From positions 62,001-126,000 of the forward strand of contig NZ_JOHY01000012.1 of assembly GCF_000721495.1 (NCBI RefSeq): a stretch of 64,000 bases of DNA. The letters run 5' to 3'. The position numbers and the translations under genes are program-made. Under the pieces are notes generated by a model. That model did no database searches. It was not told the DNA's origin and saw only the letters and a list, made by a program, of their open reading frames with translations. This DNA comes from Streptomyces sp. NRRL F-5123 (GTDB lineage: Bacteria; Actinomycetota; Actinomycetes; Streptomycetales; Streptomycetaceae). Below are positions 51,984 through 60,879 of the stretch, piece by piece. Positions within the stretch are counted from its first letter, which is position 1. The number at the start of each line of letters is the position of its first letter.

Positions 51984-52174
51984 TTCGGGTGTGTGTCCGC
52001 GTGCTGCCCGGCGCGTGCGCGACGCCCGGCGGTCCGCCCGTCCCGGAGCCGCCCCGGACCGCACACCCGCACGTTCCCTCCCGGTGCTGCCCGCACCCGC
52101 ACTGCCCACGTACGGCCTGCCCTGTCCTTCTCCAGTCGCGGCCCAACGCCGCACACCGCAAGGGGTTTTCCGCT

Positions 52175-55100
52175 GTGAGTACCGTCTCCGTGCCCGCCGA
52201 GCTGCCCGCCGAGCCGCCCGCGGACCCCGCCGTGCGGCAACTGCCCTTCCGTGACGTGTCGTTGCCGCTCGCCGAGCGGATCGACGACCTGCTCGGCCGG
52301 CTCACCCCCGGCGAGCGCATCGCGATGCTGCACCAGTACGCCCCCGGCATCCCGCGGCTGGGCGTGGCCGCCTTCCGCACCGGCACCGAGGCGCTGCACG
52401 GCGTGGGCTGGCTCGGCCCCGCGACCGTCTTCCCGCAGTCCGTCGGCCTCGGCGCCACGTGGGACGACGAACTGCTGCACGCGATCGCCACCGCGACCGG
52501 CACCGAGCTGCGCGCGTACCACCACCACCGGGCCCCGGCCATCGGCGAGGGCCGTATCAGCCTCCAGGCGTGGGCGCCGGTCGTGAACCTGCTGCGCGAC
52601 CCCCGCTGGGGCCGCAACGAGGAGGGCTACTCCGAGGACCCGCTGCTCTCCGCGCGGCTCGGCCACGCCTTCTGCCGCGGCCTGGCCGGCGACGACCCGG
52701 AGCGGCTGCGCACCGCGCCGGTCCTCAAGCACTTCCTCGCCTACAACAACGAGGACGGCCGCACCACCACCTCCTCCGGCGTACGCCCGCGCGTGCTGCA
52801 CGAGTACGACCTCGCGGCCTTCCGGCAGCCGGTCGCCGAGGGCTCCGCGACCGGCGTCATGGCCGCGTACAACCTGCTCAACGGCCGCCCCTGCCACGTC
52901 ACTCCGCTGCTGGAGAGCGAGCTGCGGCGGTGGGCCGAGCCCACGGGGAATGAGCTGTACGTCGTCAGTGACGCCGAGGCGCCGTCCAACCTCGTCGAGG
53001 ACGAGCACTACTTCGACGACCACGCCGTCTCGCACGCCGCCGCGCTGCTCGCCGGCATCGACAGCTTCACCGACCACGGCGACGACTCCTCCGTGACCGT
53101 CGCCCGCGTCACCGAGGCCGTCGACCGCGGGCTGCTCACCGCCGCCGACATCGACCGCGCGGTGCGCCGGCAGCTGTCGATCCGCTTCCGGCTCGGCGAG
53201 TTCGACCCGGACGGCGGCCCGTACGCGGACACGCCCTGGTCGGCCGTCGACTCCGCCGAGCACCGCGCGCTCGCCCTGCGGGCCGCGACGGAGGCGGTCG
53301 TGCTGCTCAAGAACGCTGCGGGAGAAAGCGGGTCGGGCCCACTGCTGCCGCTGGCGGCGGACGGGAAGCGCGTCGCGGTCGTCGGGCCGCTCGCGGACAG
53401 CCTCTTCGAGGACTGGTACAGCGGCACGATGCCGTACCGCGTGACCGCGGCGGACGGGCTGCGCGAGGCCGTCGAGGCGGTCGGCGGCAGCACCGAGGCG
53501 ATCGAGGGCGTGGACCGCGTCGTGCTGCGGGCGGGCTCGACCGGCGGACTGCTCGGGGCCTTCGGGGCGGATGCCCGGCTGTCGGTCTCTGCCGCCGCCG
53601 GAAACGATGACGAGGCGGACGGCGCCGGTGCTTCCGGGGCTGCCGTCGACGCCGCCGGGCCGGACGCGGCGGTGGCCGATGGCGTCGGCGGCGTCTCCGG
53701 TGCCGCGCTGTTCGACCTCTTCGACTGGGACCTCGGGGTGCTCACCCTGCGCAACGTGCGCACCGGGCGCTACGCCGGGCTCGTCGACGCGGACGCCTCA
53801 CTCGCGGCCGACCGCGTCCAGCCCGCGGGGTGGGACGTGCACGAGACCTTCCGCCTGGAACCGGTCGGCGACGGCGGGGCGGTGGCGCTGCGCGCGATCC
53901 ACGGCGGGCGGTACGCGGTCGTCGACGCGGCGACCGGGGCGGTCGCGATGACCGCCGAACGCGCTGAGGACGCCGAGCACTTCACGCTCACCGTCGTCCG
54001 GGACGGGATCGCCCAGGCGGTGGAGGCCGCGGCGCGGGCGGACGTGGCCGTCGTCGTCCTCGGCAACGACCCCATCATCAACGGCCGCGAGACCCAGGAC
54101 CGCGCCGGGATCACCCTCCCGCCCACGCAGGAGCGGCTGTTGGAGGCCGTCGCCGCCGTGCGGCCGGAGACCGTGCTCGTCGTCATGAGCAGCTACCCGT
54201 ACGCCGTCGACCGGGCCGAGGCGCACGTCCCGGCCGTGGTGTGGACCTCGCACGCCGGGCAGGAGACGGGGCACGCGCTGGCCGCCGTGCTGCTCGGCGC
54301 CGCCGACCCCGCGGGCCGCCTCCCGCAGACCTGGTACCGCTCGGACGACCCGCTGCCCGAACGGCTGGACTACGACATCATCAAGGCGGGCTGGACGTAC
54401 CAGTACCACCGGGCCGCGCCGCTCCACCCGTTCGGGCACGGGCTGTCCTACACGGACTTCACGCTCTCCGACCTGAGCCTCTCCGCCGACTCCGTCGAGC
54501 GCGACGGCACCCTCTCGGCGAGCGTCACCGTCACCAACTCCGGTACGCGCGCGGGCGTCGAGACCGTGCAGCTGTACGTACGGGCGTGCGCCGCCGGGAC
54601 GTACGAGGCACCGCTCCTGAAGCTCGCCGCGTACGGCAAGGCCCGCCTCGCCGCGGGCGAGTCCGCGCGGCTCACCTTCCCGCTGGCGGCGGCGGAGGCG
54701 CTCGCGCACTGGTCCGTACGGGAGGGCGCCTTCGCCGTCGAGCCCGGCGCGTACGAGGTGCTTGCGGGGCGGTCGGCGGGGGTGCTCCCGCTGGGGGCGC
54801 CGCTGACCGTCGTCGGGCCGCCGCCCGCACCGCGCACCGTCGTCGGCCGGCGGGTCGCGGCGGTGGACTTCGACGACCACGAGGGGGCTCAGCTCGTGGA
54901 CGCGACGCGCTCGGCGGGGGACGCGGTCGCGTCCGCGGGGGAGGCCACGCTCGTCTACCGCGCCGCGGACCTGGACGGGGCCCTGACCTTCACCGCGGAG
55001 GTCGCGCTGGCCTCCGGCGAGGGGGCCCTGGAGGTGCGGGCTTCCGGGTCGCTCCTGGGGACGCTCACGATCCCCGCGACGGGATCCCGCTACACCTGGA

Positions 55101-55201
55101 CCTCGGTGAGCGTGCCCCTCACCCCGCCGCCGGGCGTCCACGACCTGACCCTCACGATCCGGGGCGGGGCCGGTCTCCGGGGCTTCACCTTCGAGCGGTA
55201 A
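52175..55201 (+). CDS. GH3 family glycosidase with inserted beta-trefoil-like domain and C-terminal CBM
   Basis: 1008 aa from GTG 52175, preceded by AAGGGG at 9 bases. N-terminal GH3 (beta/alpha)8 domain: LPLAERIDDLLGRLTPGERIAMLHQYAPGIPRLGVAAFRTGTEALHGVG, SLQAWAPVVNLLRDPRWGRNEEGYSEDP, PVLKHFLAYNNE, and the nucleophile Asp at about 265 in VVSDAEAPSNL. The C-terminal sandwich contains an insertion of about 90 residues (about 518-608) with LTLRNVRTGRYAGLVDADASL and HGGRYAVVDAATGAVAMTAE, the look of a fascin/ricin-type beta-trefoil. A fibronectin-like domain and a C-terminal CBM6-like module follow. No signal peptide, so intracellular; likely beta-glucosidase, xylosidase or arabinosidase. Divergent from the transporter operon. 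Confidence 0.9.
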   Translation: MSTVSVPAELPAEPPADPAVRQLPFRDVSLPLAERIDDLLGRLTPGERIAMLHQYAPGIPRLGVAAFRTGTEALHGVGWLGPATVFPQSVGLGATWDDELLHAIATATGTELRAYHHHRAPAIGEGRISLQAWAPVVNLLRDPRWGRNEEGYSEDPLLSARLGHAFCRGLAGDDPERLRTAPVLKHFLAYNNEDGRTTTSSGVRPRVLHEYDLAAFRQPVAEGSATGVMAAYNLLNGRPCHVTPLLESELRRWAEPTGNELYVVSDAEAPSNLVEDEHYFDDHAVSHAAALLAGIDSFTDHGDDSSVTVARVTEAVDRGLLTAADIDRAVRRQLSIRFRLGEFDPDGGPYADTPWSAVDSAEHRALALRAATEAVVLLKNAAGESGSGPLLPLAADGKRVAVVGPLADSLFEDWYSGTMPYRVTAADGLREAVEAVGGSTEAIEGVDRVVLRAGSTGGLLGAFGADARLSVSAAAGNDDEADGAGASGAAVDAAGPDAAVADGVGGVSGAALFDLFDWDLGVLTLRNVRTGRYAGLVDADASLAADRVQPAGWDVHETFRLEPVGDGGAVALRAIHGGRYAVVDAATGAVAMTAERAEDAEHFTLTVVRDGIAQAVEAAARADVAVVVLGNDPIINGRETQDRAGITLPPTQERLLEAVAAVRPETVLVVMSSYPYAVDRAEAHVPAVVWTSHAGQETGHALAAVLLGAADPAGRLPQTWYRSDDPLPERLDYDIIKAGWTYQYHRAAPLHPFGHGLSYTDFTLSDLSLSADSVERDGTLSASVTVTNSGTRAGVETVQLYVRACAAGTYEAPLLKLAAYGKARLAAGESARLTFPLAAAEALAHWSVREGAFAVEPGAYEVLAGRSAGVLPLGAPLTVVGPPPAPRTVVGRRVAAVDFDDHEGAQLVDATRSAGDAVASAGEATLVYRAADLDGALTFTAEVALASGEGALEVRASGSLLGTLTIPATGSRYTWTSVSVPLTPPPGVHDLTLTIRGGAGLRGFTFER

Positions 55202-55496
55202 CCGCTCGGGGGCCGCGCGTTGCGTGTGCCGCGCGGGTGAGCGTTTTCAGGGGCGCGTGGGAGGTACCCCCACGCGCCCCTGAAGACGCTTGCCCCGCGG
55301 TCCAGCCGCACCCTGAAAACGCTCGCCCGGCGGCGCGGGCGCAAGGCCGCTTCCCCCGGCGTGGGGGAAACCGACCGCACCTGGTCAGGACGTGTTCACG
55401 TCATGGCCAGCGAGTGCCATGATGCTGGCGCACGGAAATTACCCGCCGGTAGGCGGGGGGTGAGGACGATCCCCGACCGCGTCAGGAGAGTTCGGC
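55202..55496. other. Intergenic region between GH3 and metallophosphoesterase genes
   Basis: 295 bases with the long hairpin at 55241-55289, a further inverted copy of its end at 55310-55323, and the promoter side of the next gene (ACGTGTTCACGTC at about 55389, GGAAATTACC at about 55432). No gene seen. Confidence 0.5.
55241..55289. terminator. Long hairpin after GH3 built from a dispersed Streptomyces repeat
   Basis: GCGTTTTCAGGGGCGCGTGGG (split: GCGTTTTCAG + GGGCGCGTGGG, 55241-55261) pairs over 21 positions with 55269-55289, one mismatch. The same GCGTTTTCAGGGGCGCG occurs at 26114-26130. Probable terminator. Confidence 0.7.
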
Positions 55497-57236
55497 ATGG
55501 CCTCTTACAGCAGGCGCAAGTTCCTCGGTGGTGCCGCGGCGGTCGCCGCGGGGCTGAGCCTCGCGGACAGCCCGTACGCGTCCGCCGCCGCGTACGACCG
55601 CGCGCAGGCCACGACCGCCGCACGGGCCGTGCGGGTGGCGGGCACCACGCTGGAGCAGGTCGCGACCCCGGCGGGCGCGGGCCCGTACGTGCGACTGGCG
55701 GCAGGGCCGGGGTGGCCGGTCGTGGTGCGGACGGAGCTGGCCGCGGGCGCGGCGGGGCGCGACGACCGCCGCACCGGCCTCGCCTCCTTCGTGCAGTTCA
55801 CCGACCTGCACCTCGCGGACACCGAGTCCCCCGTGCGGTTCGAGTACCTCGCGCCCTTCATCGACTCGGCGTACCGCCCGCACGAGACCCTGACCGTACG
55901 CGGCGCGGCCTCCCTCGTGGACCGGGTCAACGCGCTGGCGGGCGGCCCGTACACAGGTCAGCCCTTCTCGCTCGTGATGGCCACCGGCGACAACACCGAC
56001 AACCACGAACTGGTCGAGCTGGACTGGTACTTGTCGGTGATGAGCGGCGGCGCGATCACCCCGTCGACCGGCGACACCAGCCGCTACGAGGGTGTGCAGA
56101 ACTCCAACTCGTCGAACTACTGGAACCCGGAGTCGTCCCTCCAGGACGACTACAAGGCCAAGGGCTTCCCGCAGGTCCCCGGTTTCCTGAGCGCCGCGGG
56201 CCGCCCGTTCACCGCGACCGGCCTGCGCACCCCGTGGTACACGACGGTCGGCAACCACGACGACAGCATCGAGGGCACCCTCCCCGACCTCGGCCTGCTG
56301 AACTCGCTCTACACCGGCGGCAACAAGATCGAGGGCCTGGACTCCGCGACCGCGGCCAAGCTCGCGGACGCCATCCAGCACGACCCGGCGAGCGCGATCG
56401 TGCTGCTCGGCCAGCTCCTCGCGTCCGGCCCGGTCCGCAAGGTCACCCCGGACGCGCGCCGGGCGCCCTTCACTCCCAGGCAGTTCGCTGCCGCGCACCT
56501 CAACTCCGCCTACACCGGCTCGGGTCCGTACGGCCACGGCTTCACGCAGTCGGCCGCAGACAGCGGCAAGCTCTACTACACCTTCCCGGTCGCCCCCGGT
56601 GTGCTCGGCATCAGCCTGGACACCACCAACCGGGCGGGCTGGGCGGACGGCTCGATCGGCACCGCGCAGCTGAAGTGGCTGGAGTCGGTGCTGCAGGGCA
56701 ACAGCACGCACTGGTACGACACCGACGGCAACGTGGTGCGGCGCGGCTCGCAGGACCAGTACGTGCTGGTCTTCAGCCACCACACGAGCACGACGATGGG
56801 CAACACGCTGCCCGACCCCTACAACCTCTTCGAAGCGCGTCACAGCGGCGCCGAGTTGGTCACCCTGCTCCAGCGCTACCCGAACGTGCTCGGCTGGGTC
56901 AACGGCCACACGCACGCCAACCTCATCACCCCGCACGCGCACGCGGTCGCGGAGCGGTCCTTCTGGGAGATCAACACGGCCTCGCACGTGGACTTCCCGC
57001 AGCACGCCCGCGTCATCGAGGTGGCCGACAACGGCGACGGGACGCTGTCGCTCTTCACCACGCTCATCGAGTCCGCCGCGCCCTACGCGACCGACTTCGG
57101 CGACACCTCCGAGCGGGGCCTCGCGGCGCTCTACCGCGAGCTGTCCTACAACGACCCCTACGCCACGCCCGCCGCCAAGACCGGCGCGGCCGGGGACCAC
57201 AACACCGAGCTGCTGCTGGCGCGTCCGGGCGCCTGA
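55497..57236 (+). CDS. Tat-exported metallophosphoesterase (TIGR03767-like)
   Basis: 579 aa. Tat signal YSRRKFLGGAAAVAAGLSLADSPYASA. Calcineurin-like phosphoesterase motifs in order: FVQFTDLHLADTES (D-x-H), VMATGDNTDN (G-D-N), TPWYTTVGNHDDSIEG (G-N-H-D), VFSHHTSTTM (second H) and NGHTHANLI (G-H-x-H). Length and layout fit the TIGR03767 group of secreted actinobacterial phosphoesterases; substrate unknown. It sits between two glycosidase genes but shows no sugar-specific domain. Upstream, ACGTGTTCACGTC has a single GTTCACG unit, insufficient to claim a pho box. Confidence 0.9.
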   Translation: MASYSRRKFLGGAAAVAAGLSLADSPYASAAAYDRAQATTAARAVRVAGTTLEQVATPAGAGPYVRLAAGPGWPVVVRTELAAGAAGRDDRRTGLASFVQFTDLHLADTESPVRFEYLAPFIDSAYRPHETLTVRGAASLVDRVNALAGGPYTGQPFSLVMATGDNTDNHELVELDWYLSVMSGGAITPSTGDTSRYEGVQNSNSSNYWNPESSLQDDYKAKGFPQVPGFLSAAGRPFTATGLRTPWYTTVGNHDDSIEGTLPDLGLLNSLYTGGNKIEGLDSATAAKLADAIQHDPASAIVLLGQLLASGPVRKVTPDARRAPFTPRQFAAAHLNSAYTGSGPYGHGFTQSAADSGKLYYTFPVAPGVLGISLDTTNRAGWADGSIGTAQLKWLESVLQGNSTHWYDTDGNVVRRGSQDQYVLVFSHHTSTTMGNTLPDPYNLFEARHSGAELVTLLQRYPNVLGWVNGHTHANLITPHAHAVAERSFWEINTASHVDFPQHARVIEVADNGDGTLSLFTTLIESAAPYATDFGDTSERGLAALYRELSYNDPYATPAAKTGAAGDHNTELLLARPGA

Positions 57237-57341
57237 GCAGCGCGTCGACGTGATCCCGGCGGGGGTTCCGCCATGGCCCCCGCCGGGATCACGGGGGTAG
57301 GCTCGCCGCGGCTGGGGAGCTGATGTGGGCAGGGGTTTGCC

Positions 57342-59804
57342 GTGTACGTGACGCCGGAGCCGTCCTCGCCGGTCTGGTACGACCGCCCGGCCGCGCGCTG
57401 GGTCGACGGGCTCCCCGTCGGCAACGGGCGGCTGGGCGCGATGATCTGGGGCCCGCTGCACGACCAGCGGCTCTCCCTCAACGAGGACACCTTCTGGTCC
57501 GGTCCGCCGCCCGCCGGCCACCCCGCCGTGCCCGCGGGCCTGCTCGACGACGTCCGCGCCGACCTGCGCGCCGGGCGGCACACCGCCGCGGGGGAGCGGC
57601 TCAAGGCGGCGCAGGGCCGCGGCGCGGAGGCGTACCAGCCCGTCGGCGACCTGGTGCTGCGCGTCGCCCGGCAGGGCGGGGGCGGATCAGGGGCCTTCCG
57701 CTTCCGCGAGCTGGACCTCGGCCTGGGCGTGGCGCGGCATGTCGCGGACGGGGTCGAACAGACCGTCTTCGCCGACGCCGCCACCGGGCTCCTCGTCATC
57801 GGCCTGCACGCCCCCGGCGGCCGCCTCACGGCGGAGCTGAGCTGGCGTACCCCACAACTCCGGCATGACGTACGGGCGGTGGACGGCTGCGGGCTCGCGC
57901 TGCTGCTGCACGCCCCCTCGCACGTCGGCGACGACGCCGATCACCGCCCGGTCGTCGAGCACGGCGACGGCGGCATGGCCGCGGCCGCGCTCGCCCACGT
58001 GTACTGCCACCCGGGCGAAGGCGACGCGGGCGATGGCGACCCCGGCGACGACGCCGCGGACGGCGGCGGACCAGTTGCCGGCGCGGCGGTCGGCGGCGGG
58101 ACGGTCGGCGGCGCGGCGGTCGGCGGCGGACCAGTTGCCGGCGCGGCGGTCGGCGGCGGGACGGTCGAGGTCGCGGACGGGAGCCTGCGGGTGCGTGACG
58201 CCGCGCGGTGCACGATCCTCGTCGACGTCCGCACGGGCTTCACCGCCTGGAACCGCGCCCCGCGCACCGACCCGGAGGAGTGCCTCGCGCGCGCCGCCGA
58301 AGCCGTCGCCCTGGCCCGCGGCCGGGCCGACCTGCTGCCCGCGCACGCGGCCGCGCACGCCGCCGTGATGGGCCGGGTACGGCTGCGGCTCGGCGCCGGC
58401 CGGGGAGGCGCGGAGCCGCTCGACGTACGGCTGCGTGCCTCGCAGGCCGGGCCGCGCGACGAGCAACTGGCCGCTGTCCTCTTCGACTTCGGCCGCTACC
58501 TGCTGCTGGCGAGTTCACGCCCCGGCACGCAGGCCGCCCATCTCCAGGGGCTGTGGAACGACTCCGTCACCCCGCCCTGGCACTGCGACTACACCGTCAA
58601 CATCAACACCCAGATGAACTACTGGCCCGCCGAGTCCACGGCGCTGCCCGAATGCCACGGCCCGCTGCTCGACCTGGTCGCCGACCTCGCCGACGCCGGG
58701 CGCGGGGTCGCCCGGGAGCTGTACGGGGCGGACGGCTGGACCTGCCACCACAACACCGACCTGTGGCGGGCGACATGGCCCGTCGGTGAGGGCAACGACG
58801 ACCCTGTGTGGTCCAGTTGGCCGCTCGGCGGAGCGTGGCTCAGCCTCCACCTCGCCGAGCACTGGCGCTACGGCCGCGACCGCCGCTTCCTGCGCGACCG
58901 CGCCTGGCCCGCCGCGGCCGAGGCCGCCCGCTTCCTGCTCGGGCTGCTGCACGAGGACCCCGACGACCCCGCGGGCCACCTGATCACCGCCCCCGCCACC
59001 TCGCCGGAGAACCGCTTCGCGACCCCGGACGGGCCCGCGTCCGTGGACCGCTCCACCACGATGGACCTCACCCTCGCCCGTGAACTCTTCGGCTTCCTCG
59101 CCGAATCCGCCGCCGAGGCCGGCCCCGCCGCCGACCCGGAGCTGGTCGCCGCGGTCACCGCCGCCCTGCGCCGGCTCCGGCCGCCGGGCGTCGGCAGCCG
59201 CGGCGAGCTGCTGGAATGGCACACCGAGCACCCCGAGACCGAGCCGCACCACCGGCATGTCTCGCACCTGGTCGGCCTGCACCCCGGCCGCACCCTCACC
59301 GACCCGAGGCTGCGCGCCGCCGCCCGCCGCAGCCTGGAGCTGCGCGGCGACGAGGGCACCGGCTGGTCCACCGCCTGGAAGACCGCCCTGTGGGCGCGGC
59401 TCGGCGACGGGGCCGCCGCGCACCGGCTGCTCGGGGTGATGCTGCGGCCCGTCGAGGCCGAAAGCGACGGCGGCGGGGTCTACCCCTCGCTGCTGTGCGC
59501 CCACCCGCCCTTCCAGATCGACGGCAACTTCGGGGCGACGGCGGCGATCGCCGAGATGCTCGTCCAGTCCCGCGGCTCCGAGCTGCTGCTGCTCCCCGCC
59601 GTGCCGCCCGCCTGGCCGGACGGCACGGTCAGCGGGCTACGTGCCCATGGCGCCGTCACCGTGGAGCGGCTGGCCTGGGCGGGCGGCGCCCTGTCGGCGG
59701 CGACACTGCGGGCCGCGCGCGACACCACCCTCACCGTCCGCTGGCCCGGCGCCCACCGCACCCTCAGCCTGCGCGCGGGCACCCCGTACGACATCCGCCC
59801 GTGA
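57342..59804 (+). CDS. GH95 family glycosidase (alpha-L-fucosidase/galactosidase type)
   Basis: 820 aa from GTG 57342, with AGGGG 6 bases upstream. GH95 is clear: WVDGLPVGNGRLGAMIWGPLHDQRLSLNEDTFWSG at the N-terminus, the (alpha/alpha)6 barrel with LQGLWNDSVTPPWHCDYTVNINTQMNYWPAEST (catalytic Asn pair about residues 421-427), RSTTMDLTLARELFGFL, HRHVSHLVGLHPGRTL, DEGTGWSTAWKTALWARLG and FQIDGNFGATAAIAEML (catalytic Asp about 727). GH95 inverts alpha-1,2-L-fucosyl or L-galactosyl bonds. No signal peptide. A loop (about residues 240-275) has a repeated 20-residue Gly/Ala/Val unit from 60-bp DNA repeats. Presumably part of the sugar locus. Confidence 0.92.
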   Translation: MYVTPEPSSPVWYDRPAARWVDGLPVGNGRLGAMIWGPLHDQRLSLNEDTFWSGPPPAGHPAVPAGLLDDVRADLRAGRHTAAGERLKAAQGRGAEAYQPVGDLVLRVARQGGGGSGAFRFRELDLGLGVARHVADGVEQTVFADAATGLLVIGLHAPGGRLTAELSWRTPQLRHDVRAVDGCGLALLLHAPSHVGDDADHRPVVEHGDGGMAAAALAHVYCHPGEGDAGDGDPGDDAADGGGPVAGAAVGGGTVGGAAVGGGPVAGAAVGGGTVEVADGSLRVRDAARCTILVDVRTGFTAWNRAPRTDPEECLARAAEAVALARGRADLLPAHAAAHAAVMGRVRLRLGAGRGGAEPLDVRLRASQAGPRDEQLAAVLFDFGRYLLLASSRPGTQAAHLQGLWNDSVTPPWHCDYTVNINTQMNYWPAESTALPECHGPLLDLVADLADAGRGVARELYGADGWTCHHNTDLWRATWPVGEGNDDPVWSSWPLGGAWLSLHLAEHWRYGRDRRFLRDRAWPAAAEAARFLLGLLHEDPDDPAGHLITAPATSPENRFATPDGPASVDRSTTMDLTLARELFGFLAESAAEAGPAADPELVAAVTAALRRLRPPGVGSRGELLEWHTEHPETEPHHRHVSHLVGLHPGRTLTDPRLRAAARRSLELRGDEGTGWSTAWKTALWARLGDGAAAHRLLGVMLRPVEAESDGGGVYPSLLCAHPPFQIDGNFGATAAIAEMLVQSRGSELLLLPAVPPAWPDGTVSGLRAHGAVTVERLAWAGGALSAATLRAARDTTLTVRWPGAHRTLSLRAGTPYDIRP
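58061..58167 (+). repeat. 60-bp in-frame tandem repeat in the GH95 gene
   Basis: The unit beginning 58061 recurs at 58121 (period 60 bases), nearly identical for 47 bases of the second copy. It encodes GGGPVAGAAVGGGTVGGAAV-like residues in a surface loop. Confidence 0.85.
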
Positions 59805-59976
59805 ACGCATCACCACGGACGCGGCCTCGGCCACCCGGTCCGAATCGCGGCGACAACTCGCGTACGGTGGGCCCGATGTGACGGATCGGCAGTGACAACG
59901 GCGCCGCTGTTCAGCGCGGCCCACCCGGGACAGGCCGGGAGGGGCGGGCGGCGCCCCGCAGCGAAGGGATGCACGC

Positions 59977-60816
59977 ATGTCCGAGGACCTGGCCCGCCCC
60001 GACGTCGACGGCGCGGACGGCGAACCGCCCCTGATAGACACGAGCATCGCGCACTCCGCGCGCGTCTACGACTTCATCCTCGGCGGCAAGGACAACTACC
60101 AGGTCGACCGCGAGGCGGCCGAGCAGATGCTCGCCGGCTGGCCGAACCTGCGCACCTCCATGCGCGAGAACCGCAAGTTCATGCACCGCGCGGTGCGTTA
60201 CGCCGCCGAGCAGGGCATCGACCAGTTCCTGGACATCGGCACCGGCATCCCGACGTCGCCCAACCTGCACGAGATCGCACAGGAGGTGAACCCCGCGGCG
60301 CGCGTCGTCTACGTCGACAACGACCCGATCGTCTTCGTGCACGCAGCCGCCCGGCTCACCGGCACCCCCGAGGGCAGGATCGCCTACCTGCGCGCGGACA
60401 TGCACGACCCCGAGGCGATCGTCGCCTCGCCCGAGGTGACCGGGACGCTGGACCTGAGCCGTCCGGTGTCGCTGTCGCTCATCGCCGTCCTCCAGTTCGT
60501 CCTGGACAAGGAGGAGGCGTACGCGCTCGTCCGCGGCTACCTCGACCGGCTCGCCCCCGGCAGCATGCTCACCATCACGACGGTGACCACCAACACCGAC
60601 CCGGACGACGCGAGGACCGTCACCGCCGAATACACCAAGCGCGGCCTGCCGGTCCGCGACAGCACCCGCGCGGACGTAGAACCCTTCTTCGCCGGGCTGG
60701 AGTTGACCGAGCCCGGTGTCACCCTCATCCACCGCTGGCTCCCCGAGCCCGGCACGGAGGACTCCGTCCGTGACGACGAGGTGGCGATGTACGCGGGCGT
60801 GGCCCGCAAGCCGTAA
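59977..60816 (+). CDS. SAM-dependent methyltransferase, DUF574 family
   Basis: 279 aa from ATG 59977, preceded by GAAGGGATGCACGC. The DUF574 signature is complete: PLIDTSIAHSARVYDFILGGKDNYQVDREAAEQMLAGWPNLRTSMRENRKFMHRAVRYAAEQGIDQFLDIGTGIPTSPNLHEIAQEVNPAARVVYVDNDPIVFVHAAARL. The SAM-binding loop is D-I-G-T-G. This Streptomyces-enriched family has no settled substrate. It converges on the RsbW-like ATPase gene. Confidence 0.92.
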   Translation: MSEDLARPDVDGADGEPPLIDTSIAHSARVYDFILGGKDNYQVDREAAEQMLAGWPNLRTSMRENRKFMHRAVRYAAEQGIDQFLDIGTGIPTSPNLHEIAQEVNPAARVVYVDNDPIVFVHAAARLTGTPEGRIAYLRADMHDPEAIVASPEVTGTLDLSRPVSLSLIAVLQFVLDKEEAYALVRGYLDRLAPGSMLTITTVTTNTDPDDARTVTAEYTKRGLPVRDSTRADVEPFFAGLELTEPGVTLIHRWLPEPGTEDSVRDDEVAMYAGVARKP

Positions 60817-60879
60817 CCGAGCCCGTCCGGCTGCCGTCCGCCCCGCGCCGCACCCCCTGTGCGCGGGGCGTTCGCGCCC

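Larger units (their letters stand above)
51656..52174. other. Divergent regulatory region of the sugar locus
   Basis: 519 bases between the binding-protein and GH3 genes with promoters in both directions and two LacI-type elements (separate entries). An AT-rich element TTGTGCAAAAACTTTTT at about 51815-51831 lies upstream of the minus-strand promoter. The segment before GH3 is coding-like in composition but has no plausible gene. Confidence 0.6.

Noticed and set aside
52243..53263. Minus-strand open frame opposite GH3
   Set aside because: Shadow of the GH3 catalytic domain; no independent start signal.
55389..55401. Possible PhoP box before the metallophosphoesterase gene
   Set aside because: Only one GTTCACG-like unit; a pho box needs at least two direct units at 11-bp spacing.
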